Shown here one piece after another: positions 44,715-53,485 of a DNA stretch of 58,787 bases. Numbering within the stretch: position 1 is the first letter of the stretch; each line of letters opens with the position of its first letter. This DNA comes from Bacteroidaceae bacterium. Its GTDB lineage: Bacteria; Bacteroidota; Bacteroidia; Bacteroidales; Bacteroidaceae. The stretch is from contig JAFXTC010000006.1 of assembly GCA_017525235.1 (NCBI GenBank), positions 1 through 58,787 of the forward strand. The letters are read 5' to 3'. Position numbers and translations under genes: made by a program. The notes beneath the pieces were generated by a model. That model searched no databases. It was not told the DNA's origin and saw only the letters and a program-made list of their open reading frames with translations.

Positions 44715-47387
44715 TTACTTTACATATTCTTTTCTTCCCCCTTTTATTTGTATGCCTTTAGTGCTTTCGTCAATACGCTGACCAGAGAGGTTGTAAATGG
44801 CAGATTGTGGGTAATGGGAATTATTTGTAAGGGGAGAGCTAATGCCATCGTATGTGTCATCTAGTCCGTTAAGCCACTTGGTCAGGTCTTGTGTCATCTG
44901 ATTGTGGTATGTAAAACTGGTGCTGAAGCCAAAACCATGTCCGCCTTTAGTGAATGTTTTGGTTGTAACAGGCACGCCAGCTTTTTTCAATGCCGCTCTG
45001 TATCTCTGGCTGTTGGTGGGTTTTACGGTACTGTCATCGCTGGCCCAACAGATGTATGCAGGAGGTGTTTCTGTAGTCACTTGCTTTTCGTTGCTGTACA
45101 GATTGACAAGTTCTGTGCTGGGGTTATCACCCAGCAGGTTCTGTCGTGAGCCTGCATGTGTGTAGCCTTTCTCCATCGTAATAACGGGATAAAACAACAC
45201 TTGGAAGGCAGGCAGCTCATCACCATGAAGATGCGTGGCGATGGTACTGGCTAGATGCCCTCCTGCACTGAAGCCCATCACACCCACTTGTTGTGGGTCT
45301 ATTTGCAGTTCTTCAGCATTCTCGCGCAGATACTGTAGGGCAGCCTTCCCGTCATTCAGGGGAATTTCGGGGTTGCCGCCTGGAAGGTTATACCTGAGCA
45401 CAGCGGCAGTAAAGCCCAGGTCACGGTAAAAAGGGGCCCAATCGGAACCCTCGTAGCTTCCAGCAACGTATGAATAGCCGCCACCAGGAATAATGATGAC
45501 CGACTTACCGTTGTTATTCTCCTCCTCAGCACGAAAAACGGTCAGGTCTGCTCCTGTGGGAAGTTGTACCTGAAAGACGACGGGTTGTTTGGCTACATAA
45601 TTGCTGATGATTTCCAGCGCTTCTGTTGGGTCGAAATCTCCCTCTTCTGTGATTGCTGTTTGGTTACCAGCATCATGCGGAGTATAGGTGTTGGCGCAGA
45701 TACCGGTCTCTGTACTGTTGGCGCTATTGAACACGTAGCCTTCCATTGTCAGATAATAGGGATAAGCCTCAGGAGTTCCAGTGTAGTTTACCTTTATAGG
45801 CTGCAGGTATTCATTCGAGCAGATGATGTTGCTCCAGTCATTACTATACGAGATAGGGTCGCGATACATGAACGATTTATCCGCTATGCTATATAGATAG
45901 GTCTTTCCCTCGTGTGTAATAAAAGCGAATTCGCCTTTTGTGGCACCGATGCCTGTCTTAACGGTGCTGGTGAGCTTGCCGTCTTTCACACCCATATCAC
46001 CGCGAGTGGTCTTCATGCTGTACTTCTTGTTGTTCTGGGGCTTAAAGATGTTCCATTCGGGCAGCGGGTTCTTTATCTCTATGCCGTCGGCCTTGATAAG
46101 CTCCAGTAAACTGTTGGCCCAAATCTCAGCCAGACGCTTGGCACCATTCACATTGGGGTGCAGGTAGAAGTAGCCTGCGTTGCCGCTCTCACGGGTAAAG
46201 AGTGCAAAATTGTTTTCGAAGTACTCCCATACGTCGCGTTTGCCGGCAAACACCTGATCGTACTCGGCCACAATGGCATCCAGCACGGGATAGTAGCTGC
46301 ACAGACGGTCCAGACCTTCTTGCAGATACTTGGCACCATTGTAAGTGCTGGGACTGTACCAGATGGGATAGTTCAAGAGAATCTTACAGTCGGGTACGGC
46401 TTCCAAAAGAGCATTGATAATCGTACGGATGTTGTTGGCATACGTATCGGGCGAGACAGGGGCACCTTCTGTGGTGGTGCAGGCGCTGTCGTTGGTGCCC
46501 AGCATGATGGAGAAGTAGACAAGTCCCCCATTCTGTTTCTTGAATGCCTTGGCACTGTTGGAAATGCGGGTAAAGTCGTCCCTGCCAGGCAGATAACCCC
46601 AGGTGGTAATACCTGAGTGTCCGCCGTTATAGACATTTGTGGTAACGCCTGTTGCCTCTTCTATTAAGGCACGGCAGACGATAGGCGGTGCCTGCGTAGA
46701 GGCATTGCTAAGCGTGGCTCCTGCCGTGATGCTGTTGCCGATAAAGAGCAAGTTGATGTTATCCGTGGGCTCAACAGGGTCTTCCTCACCCTCTACGGCA
46801 CGATAGACCTGGAACCTTCCCAGCGATACGTAGGGATTGCCATTAACATCGTAACGATTGCTATTACCTGCGTTTGTTGTTTTCTTTACGACGAACCTAA
46901 TGTCTGTGTATGTGTTAATCAGGTCGATGTGAGGCGAGGTATAACGGTCTGGTCTGAATGAGGTAAAATCCTCGTCCATATTCTTCAGGTGGGTTATTTC
47001 TGTCCATCCTCCATCGGGCAGGTTGGCTGCCTGGATAATCATTTCTGTCGGAGTGTCGTATGTAGAGCTCCACATAGAGCCAATCATAGAGAAGATGATG
47101 TGCTGCTCAGCCTCTTTCAAATGCACTTGAAGATACGTATCTGTGCCGGCTGGTGGAGGAGTAGGGTCACTCCAGGCACTATGCCATATTTTTTCGTTTG
47201 TTCCGTAGCCTTCGCTTTCAGGGCGCAGCAGGTTACTTGGCGGAAACCCGTTCTGTGAATTGTTAGAAGTAATCTGTGAACTCTTTGTAAGCAGAGCCTC
47301 ACCCTTCTTCCACACCATATTCTGACCCTGCATAGGGGCACACATCAACAATGCCGCCCCCAACAAGAGCAATATACCTTTTTTCAT
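44715..47387 (-). CDS. Exported double esterase: SGNH hydrolase fused to alpha/beta hydrolase
   Basis: The start is ATG 47387 (890 residues, signal peptide MKKGILLLLGAALLMCAPMQG). A discoidin-like domain (about 25-205) is followed by an SGNH hydrolase, with block I FIGNSITAG, block III MLGTNDS and catalytic D/H near YLHPNVNGAK. After a linker comes an alpha/beta hydrolase of the acetyl-xylan/BD-FAE esterase type, with IIPGGGYSY, the nucleophile in GFSAGGH, WASDDSTV and the histidine in KGGHGFG. The end is the shared motif IYNLSGQR...KGIQI. Two different esterases on one chain could remove acetyl groups at different positions of xylan or pectin. It follows the GH20 gene across a heptamer-filled gap. 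Confidence 0.87.
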   Translation of the reverse strand: MKKGILLLLGAALLMCAPMQGQNMVWKKGEALLTKSSQITSNNSQNGFPPSNLLRPESEGYGTNEKIWHSAWSDPTPPPAGTDTYLQVHLKEAEQHIIFSMIGSMWSSTYDTPTEMIIQAANLPDGGWTEITHLKNMDEDFTSFRPDRYTSPHIDLINTYTDIRFVVKKTTNAGNSNRYDVNGNPYVSLGRFQVYRAVEGEEDPVEPTDNINLLFIGNSITAGATLSNASTQAPPIVCRALIEEATGVTTNVYNGGHSGITTWGYLPGRDDFTRISNSAKAFKKQNGGLVYFSIMLGTNDSACTTTEGAPVSPDTYANNIRTIINALLEAVPDCKILLNYPIWYSPSTYNGAKYLQEGLDRLCSYYPVLDAIVAEYDQVFAGKRDVWEYFENNFALFTRESGNAGYFYLHPNVNGAKRLAEIWANSLLELIKADGIEIKNPLPEWNIFKPQNNKKYSMKTTRGDMGVKDGKLTSTVKTGIGATKGEFAFITHEGKTYLYSIADKSFMYRDPISYSNDWSNIICSNEYLQPIKVNYTGTPEAYPYYLTMEGYVFNSANSTETGICANTYTPHDAGNQTAITEEGDFDPTEALEIISNYVAKQPVVFQVQLPTGADLTVFRAEEENNNGKSVIIIPGGGYSYVAGSYEGSDWAPFYRDLGFTAAVLRYNLPGGNPEIPLNDGKAALQYLRENAEELQIDPQQVGVMGFSAGGHLASTIATHLHGDELPAFQVLFYPVITMEKGYTHAGSRQNLLGDNPSTELVNLYSNEKQVTTETPPAYICWASDDSTVKPTNSQRYRAALKKAGVPVTTKTFTKGGHGFGFSTSFTYHNQMTQDLTKWLNGLDDTYDGISSPLTNNSHYPQSAIYNLSGQRIDESTKGIQIKGGRKEYVK

Positions 47388-47394
47388 AGTCCTC

Positions 47395-47436
47395 AATTTT
47401 CAACTCTCAATTTTCAACTTTCAACTTTCAACTTAC
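47395..47436. repeat. Heptanucleotide array, AACTTTC/AATTTTC type, six units
   Basis: The units are AATTTTC, AACTCTC, AATTTTC, AACTTTC, AACTTTC and AACTTAC. The last unit contains the GH20 stop codon (47433-47435). The array covers nearly the whole gap to the next start codon. Confidence 0.92.
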
Positions 47437-49130
47437 TCTACTTCATTACAATAAACCAGCCCCATTTTGTCGTAGAGCTTCTTTAGCTGCGGCAGTCGAG
47501 CCTTAAAGTTCTCAAAGTCCTTCTGTTCGGGGTTACACCACTGCACCTCGCTCATAGCACCCAAGCGGGGTAGCAACTGATAGAGGGCGTGTTCAGGATA
47601 AGCCACCTGCTCGGTCCATAGGTTGCCCTGATAACCCAGAATGCAGTCGCTTTGTTCCTTAGTCAGTTCATCAGGAACAAGGGGCTCAAAGGAGTATATC
47701 TTGCTGCAGGAAACTATGTAGCTGTCCGTAGTACGAGGCTGTTTGCCATAATCCTTCAGCTGGGGATGGTCTAAGTAGGCAAATACGTTGGGGCTCATAA
47801 TAACCCTGTGGTTTAGCTTGGCAGCTGCAACGCCGCCCTTGGTTCCGCGCCAAGACATCACGATGGCGTCTTCTGTTAGACCGCCAGCCAGAATCTCGTC
47901 CCAACCAATCAGGCTACGCCCCTTTGAAGCCAGGAACTGCTCAATCTCGTGGTTGATATACGACTGAAGCTTATTTTCGGCACTCCTGCCATCTTGACTT
48001 CCTCTGCCATCGCTGCCCTCAACCTGAACATTCTCGGCAGTCAAGCCCAGTTCCTTAATCTTAGCCTGACACTTGGCGCACTTCTGCCAACGCTCCTTGG
48101 GGCACTCGTCACCACCTATATGGATGTACGGAGAGGGGAATACGTCGCACAACTCGCCAAAGACGGTCTTCAGGAAGTCCAAGGTCTGAGGGTTGCCGCC
48201 ACAAAGCACTTCACGCATCACACCCCAATGAGGAGCAACAGGGTAGGGGCCGCCCGTACAACCTAGGTTGGGGAATACGTGCAGAGCACTCTGCATGTGG
48301 CCGGGCATATCAATCTCAGGAACCACGTTGATATAACGTTCAGCAGCGTACTTTACAATATCGCGACATTCTTCTTGCGTATAGTAGCCACCATAAGGGA
48401 TGTTGTCGTAGATGCGCATCCTGCTGGGACCGATAACGGTCTTCTCGCGCACACTACCCTTTTTAGCCAAGTCGGGTAGCGCCTTTACCTCGAAGCGCCA
48501 ACCTTGATCCTCTGTCAGATGCCAATGGAATTGGTTGCATCCGTGCAAAGCCATAGCATCAAGGAACTGCTTGATAAACTCGACGCTGAAGAAATGACGA
48601 CCGCAATCCAACAGCACACCACGATATGTGAAGCGTGGTTGGTCGGTAATCTGCACGTAGGGTAGTTCTACACTTTTGCCTTTGGCTATTGGCAGGCTTT
48701 TACGCAACGTTTGGGCAGCGCGGAACAGTCCTGCGGGTTCGTATGCACTAATCAGAACACCCTCCTTGTTCACCGTAAGTGTGTAGCTTTCCTTCTGCTG
48801 TTCTGTCAACTCTACGGGTTGCTTGCTCTTCTTGCCTTTCTTGGCCAGGACAATCAAAGACAGACAGATGGGAGCCTTTTTGTCAGCAGCTGTCAGTTGC
48901 AATTCAACGCCAGTAGCCTGCTTCACCCATTCCTGTAAGAACTGGGCAACACGAATGTTTTCGGCGTCGCTTTCATCGTAGGCAATGCCCATGCCGTTCG
49001 CAAGGGTAAAGAACTGGGTCGTGTCCACCTTTACCTCTTTTGGAAGAGGGATAATGTTGTAATTGGCACGTTGGGCTGAGGCGGAAAAGGCCAAAATGCA
49101 TGCTAGAAGGAGTAATCCAAGTTGTTTCAT
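47433..49130 (-). CDS. Beta-N-acetylhexosaminidase, GH20
   Basis: The 565-residue protein has a signal peptide (MKQLGLLLLACILAFSASAQ), an N-terminal GH20b alpha/beta domain (about 25-160) and the catalytic barrel with RGVLLDCGRHFF, WHLTEDQGWR and the catalytic pair in HIGGDECPKERW. GH20 enzymes remove terminal GlcNAc or GalNAc from host glycans or chitin fragments. A short insertion (about residue 375: GSDGRGSQDGRSAE) after LTAENVQ is low-complexity. A full promoter TTTG-N20-TACTTTTG lies upstream, so GH20 probably heads the two-gene operon. Confidence 0.95.
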   Translation of the reverse strand: MKQLGLLLLACILAFSASAQRANYNIIPLPKEVKVDTTQFFTLANGMGIAYDESDAENIRVAQFLQEWVKQATGVELQLTAADKKAPICLSLIVLAKKGKKSKQPVELTEQQKESYTLTVNKEGVLISAYEPAGLFRAAQTLRKSLPIAKGKSVELPYVQITDQPRFTYRGVLLDCGRHFFSVEFIKQFLDAMALHGCNQFHWHLTEDQGWRFEVKALPDLAKKGSVREKTVIGPSRMRIYDNIPYGGYYTQEECRDIVKYAAERYINVVPEIDMPGHMQSALHVFPNLGCTGGPYPVAPHWGVMREVLCGGNPQTLDFLKTVFGELCDVFPSPYIHIGGDECPKERWQKCAKCQAKIKELGLTAENVQVEGSDGRGSQDGRSAENKLQSYINHEIEQFLASKGRSLIGWDEILAGGLTEDAIVMSWRGTKGGVAAAKLNHRVIMSPNVFAYLDHPQLKDYGKQPRTTDSYIVSCSKIYSFEPLVPDELTKEQSDCILGYQGNLWTEQVAYPEHALYQLLPRLGAMSEVQWCNPEQKDFENFKARLPQLKKLYDKMGLVYCNEVE

Positions 49131-49168
49131 AAGGCTATAAAGGTTTTAAATTTGTTTATTTTGAGCTA

Positions 49169-49200
49169 CAAAAGTAATAAGAAATGAGTGATTATCCAAA
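49169..49200 (-). promoter_or_regulatory. Complete Bacteroidetes promoter for the GH20-esterase operon
   Basis: On the minus strand TTTG (49197-49200) is followed by 20 bases and TACTTTTG (49169-49176). The GH20 ATG begins 39 bases downstream of the -7 box. Confidence 0.7.
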
Positions 49201-49302
49201 ATTAATATGAGAAAAAAACGAAAGAAAGTCATTTCGAAGAAAAATCAAGAAGAGAAGAAGAAAGTTATTTCGATGACAGAAATTTAAGTTAGGAATTTTT
49301 AC

Positions 49303-49310
49303 TACCTTTG
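49303..49310 (+). promoter_or_regulatory. Probable -7 box for the CAT-like gene
   Basis: The plus strand reads TACCTTTG, 23 bases upstream of the ATG. A clear -33 element is not seen. The preceding bases are purine-rich (GAAGAAA-type) without a hairpin. Confidence 0.6.
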
Positions 49311-49332
49311 CAAATAAAACTGAGAATAAAAG

Positions 49333-49953
49333 ATGAAACACGAAATCGATCCCAAAGAAACAAGTCGGGCATACGCTTTCGAGATGTGGATGAGAGCACC
49401 AATGCCGATGGTGACATTCTTCAAAACGCTAGACGTAGCAAGACTCGTAAGGGTCAGTAAGCAAACAAGAATGAAGTTTAATATGCTGATGTGCTACTGT
49501 ATCGGCAAAGCAGCAAACGGTATCAAGGAGTTTTATCTGTTGCCCGAAGGTGACAAGTTGATGCAATTCGATAGCATTGCCGTGAACACCATCGTTGCAA
49601 ACAAAGAGGGCGAAGTCAGTTCGTGCGATATTCCTTTCTGCGAAGATGTGTTTGCCTTCAACCAAGATTACCTTCAACTCACAAAGCAAGTAGCTGAGAC
49701 TTGCACCAATCATGACTTGCCTGACAGTATGGTCATCGGCACATCAGCTTTGGTGCAGTACAACATTGATGGTGCAGTAGGCATGTATAGCGGCATCTTT
49801 AACAATCCTTTCCTCATTTGGGGCAAGTACAAACGATGCTTCTTCAAGACAACACTCACCGTTTCCTTTCAGTTCCATCACACGCAAATGGATGGAGCAC
49901 ACGCCGCTCGTTTCCTTGATGAGTTGCAAAAGACAATCAACACATTAAAATGA
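49333..49953 (+). CDS. Chloramphenicol acetyltransferase-like protein (CatA family)
   Basis: The 206-residue protein matches the trimeric CAT fold. It has the catalytic HHTQMDG near residue 179, VSFQFHH before it, and the N-terminal FEMWMRAPMPMVTFFKTLDVA instead of the classical start. True CatA enzymes acetylate chloramphenicol with acetyl-CoA, and Bacteroidetes carry many such homologues whose substrate is not known. Length (about 210-220 in CatA) is normal. It stands alone behind its own promoter. Resistance should not be assumed from this sequence alone. Confidence 0.85.
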   Translation: MKHEIDPKETSRAYAFEMWMRAPMPMVTFFKTLDVARLVRVSKQTRMKFNMLMCYCIGKAANGIKEFYLLPEGDKLMQFDSIAVNTIVANKEGEVSSCDIPFCEDVFAFNQDYLQLTKQVAETCTNHDLPDSMVIGTSALVQYNIDGAVGMYSGIFNNPFLIWGKYKRCFFKTTLTVSFQFHHTQMDGAHAARFLDELQKTINTLK

Positions 49954-50013
49954 GAATCCTTACGAATTCTGTCTTCGCGAAGGTTTCAAAGATAGTATGT
50001 AAATCAATTAGAT

Positions 50014-51441
50014 ATGAAACGTTTATTCATTATTTGCGCTTTGATGGCCTTTCCCGCTATGCGGATGATGGCCGCGGTAGACCCCAATTTCTACATTTAC
50101 ATCTGTTTTGGACAGTCGAACATGGAGGGCAATGCACAACCCGAGGCTATAGACAAGACTGGCATTGACAAGCGTTTCCGCCTGTTGGCTACCTGTAAGT
50201 TTGATAGTCCATCGCGCAACATGGGAGCTTGGTACAAGGCTACGCCACCATTGGTAAGTCCGAATGGCGGACTTGGTCCCACTGACTATTTCGGTCGCAT
50301 GATGTGCGAGAGCTTGCCCGACAGCATCCGCATCGGCGTCATCCCTGTGGCTATGGGTGGCAGTCCTATAGAGATGTTCGACAAGGACACGTATGAGCAG
50401 AAAATGAGTCAGAATCCGGACGAATGGTGGGCCATCTTGGCACGGAACCACTATGGTGGCAATCCCTATGGCCGCATTATTGAGATGGCGAAAAAGGCCC
50501 AAAAGGTAGGTGTCATCAAGGGCATCCTGCTGCATCAGGGTTGCTCAAACAATGGCGACCCGAACTGGCCCACTATGGTGAAGAAAATCTATAACGACAT
50601 GCTGACAGACTTGGGCCTAGGTACGGACACGGTGCCCCTGTTTGTCGGCGAGACGCTGCGTCAGGATCAGGGCGGTGCCTGCTATGGTCATAACACACAG
50701 GTGGCACGTATGCCCAGTGTCGTCAAGAACAGCTATGTCGTCAGTAGCGAAGGCTGCCCGGGCAATGGCACAGACCCCTGGCATTTCAACGCATTCGGCT
50801 ATCGCAAACTGGGTGCCCGCTATGCCGGCGAGGCATTGTACACCCTGAAGCAGCACCTGCCATATTTCTCGTTCCACGACTACATGTTTTCGCTGAATGC
50901 CAATGCCACCTATGATGAGGCCACTCGCACGTTGACGGCGAAGTATACGGGAGTGGGGCAGGGCATCTGGACTTATCCGCACTTGGCCGATTGGTCAGAC
51001 TACAAGTATCTTGTCATCAAGCTGAAGGAACCGGCAGACCCTGCAGCCGATGTAAATATCTACAAGAAGAGCGGCATTGGCTGTCGTGAGACTTTTAACG
51101 ACCGCACGACGATAGTCATTGATGTTCACAACGCAAAATACAACTCTTCAACCCTGAATCCCGCTCAGGTATCAAAGGTGGTATTCCGTTGTCCGAAGGG
51201 TACCAAGATTGTTTTTGACGACGTCTTCCTTTCCAACGACGAGCAATACAACCCAGACCCCACTTCCATTCGCAGCGCTGAATCAATTCAAAATTCAGAA
51301 TTAAATACTCAAAATGGTGCTGACGCTGTCTATGACCTCAATGGCCGCTGCATAGCTAATTCTCAATTTTCAACTTTCAATTCTCAATTTAAGAAGCGGG
51401 GTCTCTATATCATTAATGGCAAAAAGATGATCGTGAAGTAA
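50014..51441 (+). CDS. Exported SASA-type carbohydrate esterase with C-terminal sorting-like motif
   Basis: The 475-residue protein has a signal peptide (MKRLFIICALMAFPAM) and a SASA/DUF303 esterase domain: nucleophile in CFGQSNMEGN, VAMGGSPIEMF, LLHQGCSNNGD and the catalytic D-x-x-H in TDPWHFN. Members remove acetyl groups from sialic acids or from xylan (CE6). A beta-rich domain follows (about 285-410) and the end carries YDLNGR...KRGLYIINGKKMIVK. Two heptanucleotide arrays are translated near the end: one encodes SIQNSELNTQN, the other NSQFSTFNSQF in the middle of the C-terminal motif. It lies 60 bases after the CAT-like gene. Confidence 0.87.
   Translation: MKRLFIICALMAFPAMRMMAAVDPNFYIYICFGQSNMEGNAQPEAIDKTGIDKRFRLLATCKFDSPSRNMGAWYKATPPLVSPNGGLGPTDYFGRMMCESLPDSIRIGVIPVAMGGSPIEMFDKDTYEQKMSQNPDEWWAILARNHYGGNPYGRIIEMAKKAQKVGVIKGILLHQGCSNNGDPNWPTMVKKIYNDMLTDLGLGTDTVPLFVGETLRQDQGGACYGHNTQVARMPSVVKNSYVVSSEGCPGNGTDPWHFNAFGYRKLGARYAGEALYTLKQHLPYFSFHDYMFSLNANATYDEATRTLTAKYTGVGQGIWTYPHLADWSDYKYLVIKLKEPADPAADVNIYKKSGIGCRETFNDRTTIVIDVHNAKYNSSTLNPAQVSKVVFRCPKGTKIVFDDVFLSNDEQYNPDPTSIRSAESIQNSELNTQNGADAVYDLNGRCIANSQFSTFNSQFKKRGLYIINGKKMIVK
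51283..51315. repeat. Heptanucleotide array, ATTCAGA type, translated
   Basis: Units near ATTCAAA, ATTCAGA, ATTAAAT and ACTCAAA encode a spacer (SIQNSELNTQN) just before the C-terminal YDLNGR motif. It is the most degenerate of the coding arrays. Confidence 0.65.
51358..51391. repeat. Heptanucleotide array, AATTCTC/AACTTTC type, translated
   Basis: The units are AATTCTC, AATTTTC, AACTTTC, AATTCTC and AATTTAA. They encode NSQFSTFNSQF between the two conserved halves of the C-terminal motif of the SASA esterase. Confidence 0.9.
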
Positions 51442-51506
51442 AATAACATCTCTTCGTCTTCGGCAGCAACCTGAAGGGTATGCGCGGCGGTTGGGGCATA
51501 CACAAA

Positions 51507-52661
51507 TTAAAAAGAGCCCACCTTCACTTCTTTAATTTTTGTCGCATCTTTCATGCGGAAATTCAGGATGGTGTCAGCGGACTGGATGTTACGACGGATA
51601 GGGACATAGCCTAAATGTCGAACATTCAATTGGGTGACGGTACGGGGTGCCCACATCACGAAATGTCCCGTGCTGTCTGTTGCTGTTCCCATTTCCCATG
51701 TATCGCAACTAACCCAGGCATTGGCCAGCGGCAGGCTGTCTTCACTCTGCACAAAACCTTCAATGCGGCGACGGTTGAGCATCTTCTCCGGGTGTTGCCG
51801 CATGTATGCTTCACCCAGCGTGTCGGAAACATACTGGATGGTACCGTTAATGATTACAACGATTGAATCGCTGCGACGTATACTATCCGAACCTGCAAGT
51901 CGCATGGAACGGTCTGAGCCTAAGTCTGCGGAGGTTGGGACGATATCAAGCCCTGCAATGGGCCTCTGCAATGCTTCTTGACCATTGAAGATGACGGGCA
52001 CCGCCCATCTTTGCTCTACGAGTTTACCGAACTGCTTCGCAGGTGTCCATCTCGGCATCTGACTGAGCACGCGTATGGCCTCCTCTTTCAGCTGCTCTGA
52101 GAGTTGCTCGCGCAGTTGCTCCTTCGGCTCATCGGGCATGGAAGTTAGAAGGGGAGAATCGCAAACGAAACGGTTTCGCGCTACTCTGAAATCACTGGTC
52201 TGTCCCAACGTATCAACCATAAATGTCACGATGACACGTCCGCGTGCGCCACAGTCGATGGCCAGTTTGGGACAAACAAAGAGACTGTCAATGAATGCTT
52301 TCAGCGCCTTATCGCCTCCAGGGAAGCGAGCCGAGATTTCGTCACAATCGTACACGATGGGCTCTGCGATGCTTGGCGTTGTTGGAACGGACTTTTGAGA
52401 GGTGAGAGGTGTGGGGTGAGAGGTAAGAGGTTGCTCTTCCACAAGTTGCGCCACCAAAGGCTGGTCTTCCGAGTTCTCTTTACCCATGTTGAACACAAAA
52501 AGCAATGCGATAGTAGCAGCAATGCCAATACCACCTGTCCATGCTGCTACACGCAGCACCCTTGGCTTAGTGTCCTTGGCGATGACCTCACGTTCAAACC
52601 GTGCCCACTCAGCATCCACGTCGGGCATACCTATTCTCTTGTCGATATCTTCTCTTTTCAT
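51507..52661 (-). CDS. Single-pass protein with TonB-type and CarboxypepD-reg-like domains, putative sigma-factor partner
   Basis: The start is ATG 52661 (384 residues), one base after the sigma gene stop. The N-terminal about 40 residues are cytoplasmic and charged, and one membrane helix follows (AAWTGGIGIAATIALLFVF, about 43-61). Then come a repeat-encoded linker (EEQPLTSHPTPLTSQK), a TonB C-terminal-like domain (RFPGGDKALKAFI, GRVIVTFMVDTLGQ, MPRWTPAKQFGK) and a C-terminal carboxypeptidase-regulatory-like beta domain (FVQSEDSLPLANAWV, LGYVPIRRN). The position of an anti-sigma factor is taken by a TonB-domain protein without a recognisable anti-sigma fold, so it may link an envelope signal to sigma activity. 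Confidence 0.8.
   Translation of the reverse strand: MKREDIDKRIGMPDVDAEWARFEREVIAKDTKPRVLRVAAWTGGIGIAATIALLFVFNMGKENSEDQPLVAQLVEEQPLTSHPTPLTSQKSVPTTPSIAEPIVYDCDEISARFPGGDKALKAFIDSLFVCPKLAIDCGARGRVIVTFMVDTLGQTSDFRVARNRFVCDSPLLTSMPDEPKEQLREQLSEQLKEEAIRVLSQMPRWTPAKQFGKLVEQRWAVPVIFNGQEALQRPIAGLDIVPTSADLGSDRSMRLAGSDSIRRSDSIVVIINGTIQYVSDTLGEAYMRQHPEKMLNRRRIEGFVQSEDSLPLANAWVSCDTWEMGTATDSTGHFVMWAPRTVTQLNVRHLGYVPIRRNIQSADTILNFRMKDATKIKEVKVGSF
52397..52431. repeat. Heptanucleotide array, GAGAGGT type, five units, translated
   Basis: The units are GAGAGGT, GAGAGGT, GTGGGGT, GAGAGGT and AAGAGGT. On the coding strand they give PLTSHPTPLTSQ, a proline/threonine linker between the membrane helix and the TonB-type domain. 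Confidence 0.9.
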
Positions 52662-52662
52662 G

Positions 52663-53154
52663 TTACTTTGCAATTTTAAGGGTTTGTCTGATTTTTGCCA
52701 ACGAGCGGGTGATGTGCTTGTTCACCGCTGAAGCGCTGATGCCCAGCACCGTGGCCGTCTCTTCATAGGTCATCTCGTCATCATAATGCAGACTCAGCAC
52801 ACGGCGGTCTTGCTCCGTCAGGTTGTCGTCGATGACTTGCTGAAGCTGCTGTAGCAGCTCTTCTCGTTCCTCGTTCTCGCTTGCAGCCGTGTCTCGTTGC
52901 AACTCTTCCTCCATCTGTCGCTGCAACTGTCGAGAGCGTAGTATATGCAGACATTGATTTCGAGTGGCAGCCAACAGATAGCTGCGAATGCTGTCATTGG
53001 CTATCTGGGGTTTGTTCTTCCAGACTTGAGCGAACACCTGATGCACAGCATCTTTGGCATCGTCAGCATTCTCCACCATCAAGAAGGCCATGCGATACAT
53101 GTTCGGATAGTTGTCCTTGAACAGGCGTTCAAACTCTTGTTTACTGTAGTCCAT
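52663..53154 (-). CDS. ECF-type RNA polymerase sigma factor
   Basis: The 163-residue protein has sigma region 2 (FKDNYPNMYRMAFLMVENADDAKDAVHQVF, residues about 12-45) and region 4 with a helix-turn-helix (YDDEMTYEETATVLGISASAVNKHI). There is a linker rich in glutamate/glutamine between them. ECF factors of Bacteroidetes often control envelope or glycan functions. It is followed after one base by the TonB-domain protein, so the two are co-expressed. An ECF-like promoter sits about 27-63 bases upstream, suggesting autoregulation. Confidence 0.93.
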   Translation of the reverse strand: MDYSKQEFERLFKDNYPNMYRMAFLMVENADDAKDAVHQVFAQVWKNKPQIANDSIRSYLLAATRNQCLHILRSRQLQRQMEEELQRDTAASENEEREELLQQLQQVIDDNLTEQDRRVLSLHYDDEMTYEETATVLGISASAVNKHITRSLAKIRQTLKIAK

Positions 53155-53180
53155 AAATGTCGTTTTGGTCTTTATTCATA

Positions 53181-53217
53181 CATAAGACCCTCGAACAGAG
53201 AAATCAAATACCCCTAA
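53181..53217 (-). promoter_or_regulatory. Possible ECF-type autoregulatory promoter
   Basis: On the minus strand TTAGGGGTATT (53207-53217) is followed by about 19 bases and GTCTTATG (53181-53188). An AGGGG block followed by a GTCTTA-like block is, from memory, a pattern seen in front of Bacteroidetes ECF genes. The match is by eye only. Confidence 0.35.
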
Positions 53218-53424
53218 TTGCAAAAAAAATGATTATGCTCAATTATTTCTGTAAATTTACTCAAATTGCGTTACAAAATTACTCGATTTGTTTTAATTGT
53301 GAGCAAAAAGTGAGATGAAATGTAACTCACCTTTCTGCCTTTTGTGTTTTTTCAGGCTTTGTACCTATCAACGGACCAATTACCATTATAAGAGTATTAG
53401 AGATTAAAATTCCAAAAAAACATT
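53218..53424. other. Intergenic region upstream of the ECF gene, no gene seen
   Basis: The stretch is AT-rich (long A and T runs near 53221-53300). It holds no supported reading frame or hairpin other than the terminator-like structure starting at 53425. Confidence 0.4.
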
Positions 53425-53462
53425 AAATCCCAAGGCGAAAACAAATTGCTTTGGGATTTTTT
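53425..53462 (+). terminator. Terminator-like hairpin, copy 1
   Basis: AAATCCCAAGGC pairs with GCTTTGGGATTT over 12 positions (one G-T pair) around an 11-base loop, followed by a T-rich tail TTTTATAATTTT. No intact gene ends here on the plus strand, so it may be the trailer of a lost gene. A related hairpin occurs at 54881. Confidence 0.65.
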
Positions 53463-53485
53463 ATAATTTTACACCCATAATATTC

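Noticed and set aside
49333-49953. Calling the CAT-like gene a chloramphenicol resistance gene
   Set aside because: The fold and HHxxxDG motif are present, but many Bacteroidetes homologues have other or unknown substrates; the sequence alone does not decide.
51442-51506. Possible coding remnant between the SASA esterase and the TonB-domain gene (reads FGSNLKGMRGGWG)
   Set aside because: Too short, no family recognised, and no start codon or continuation in neighbouring frames.
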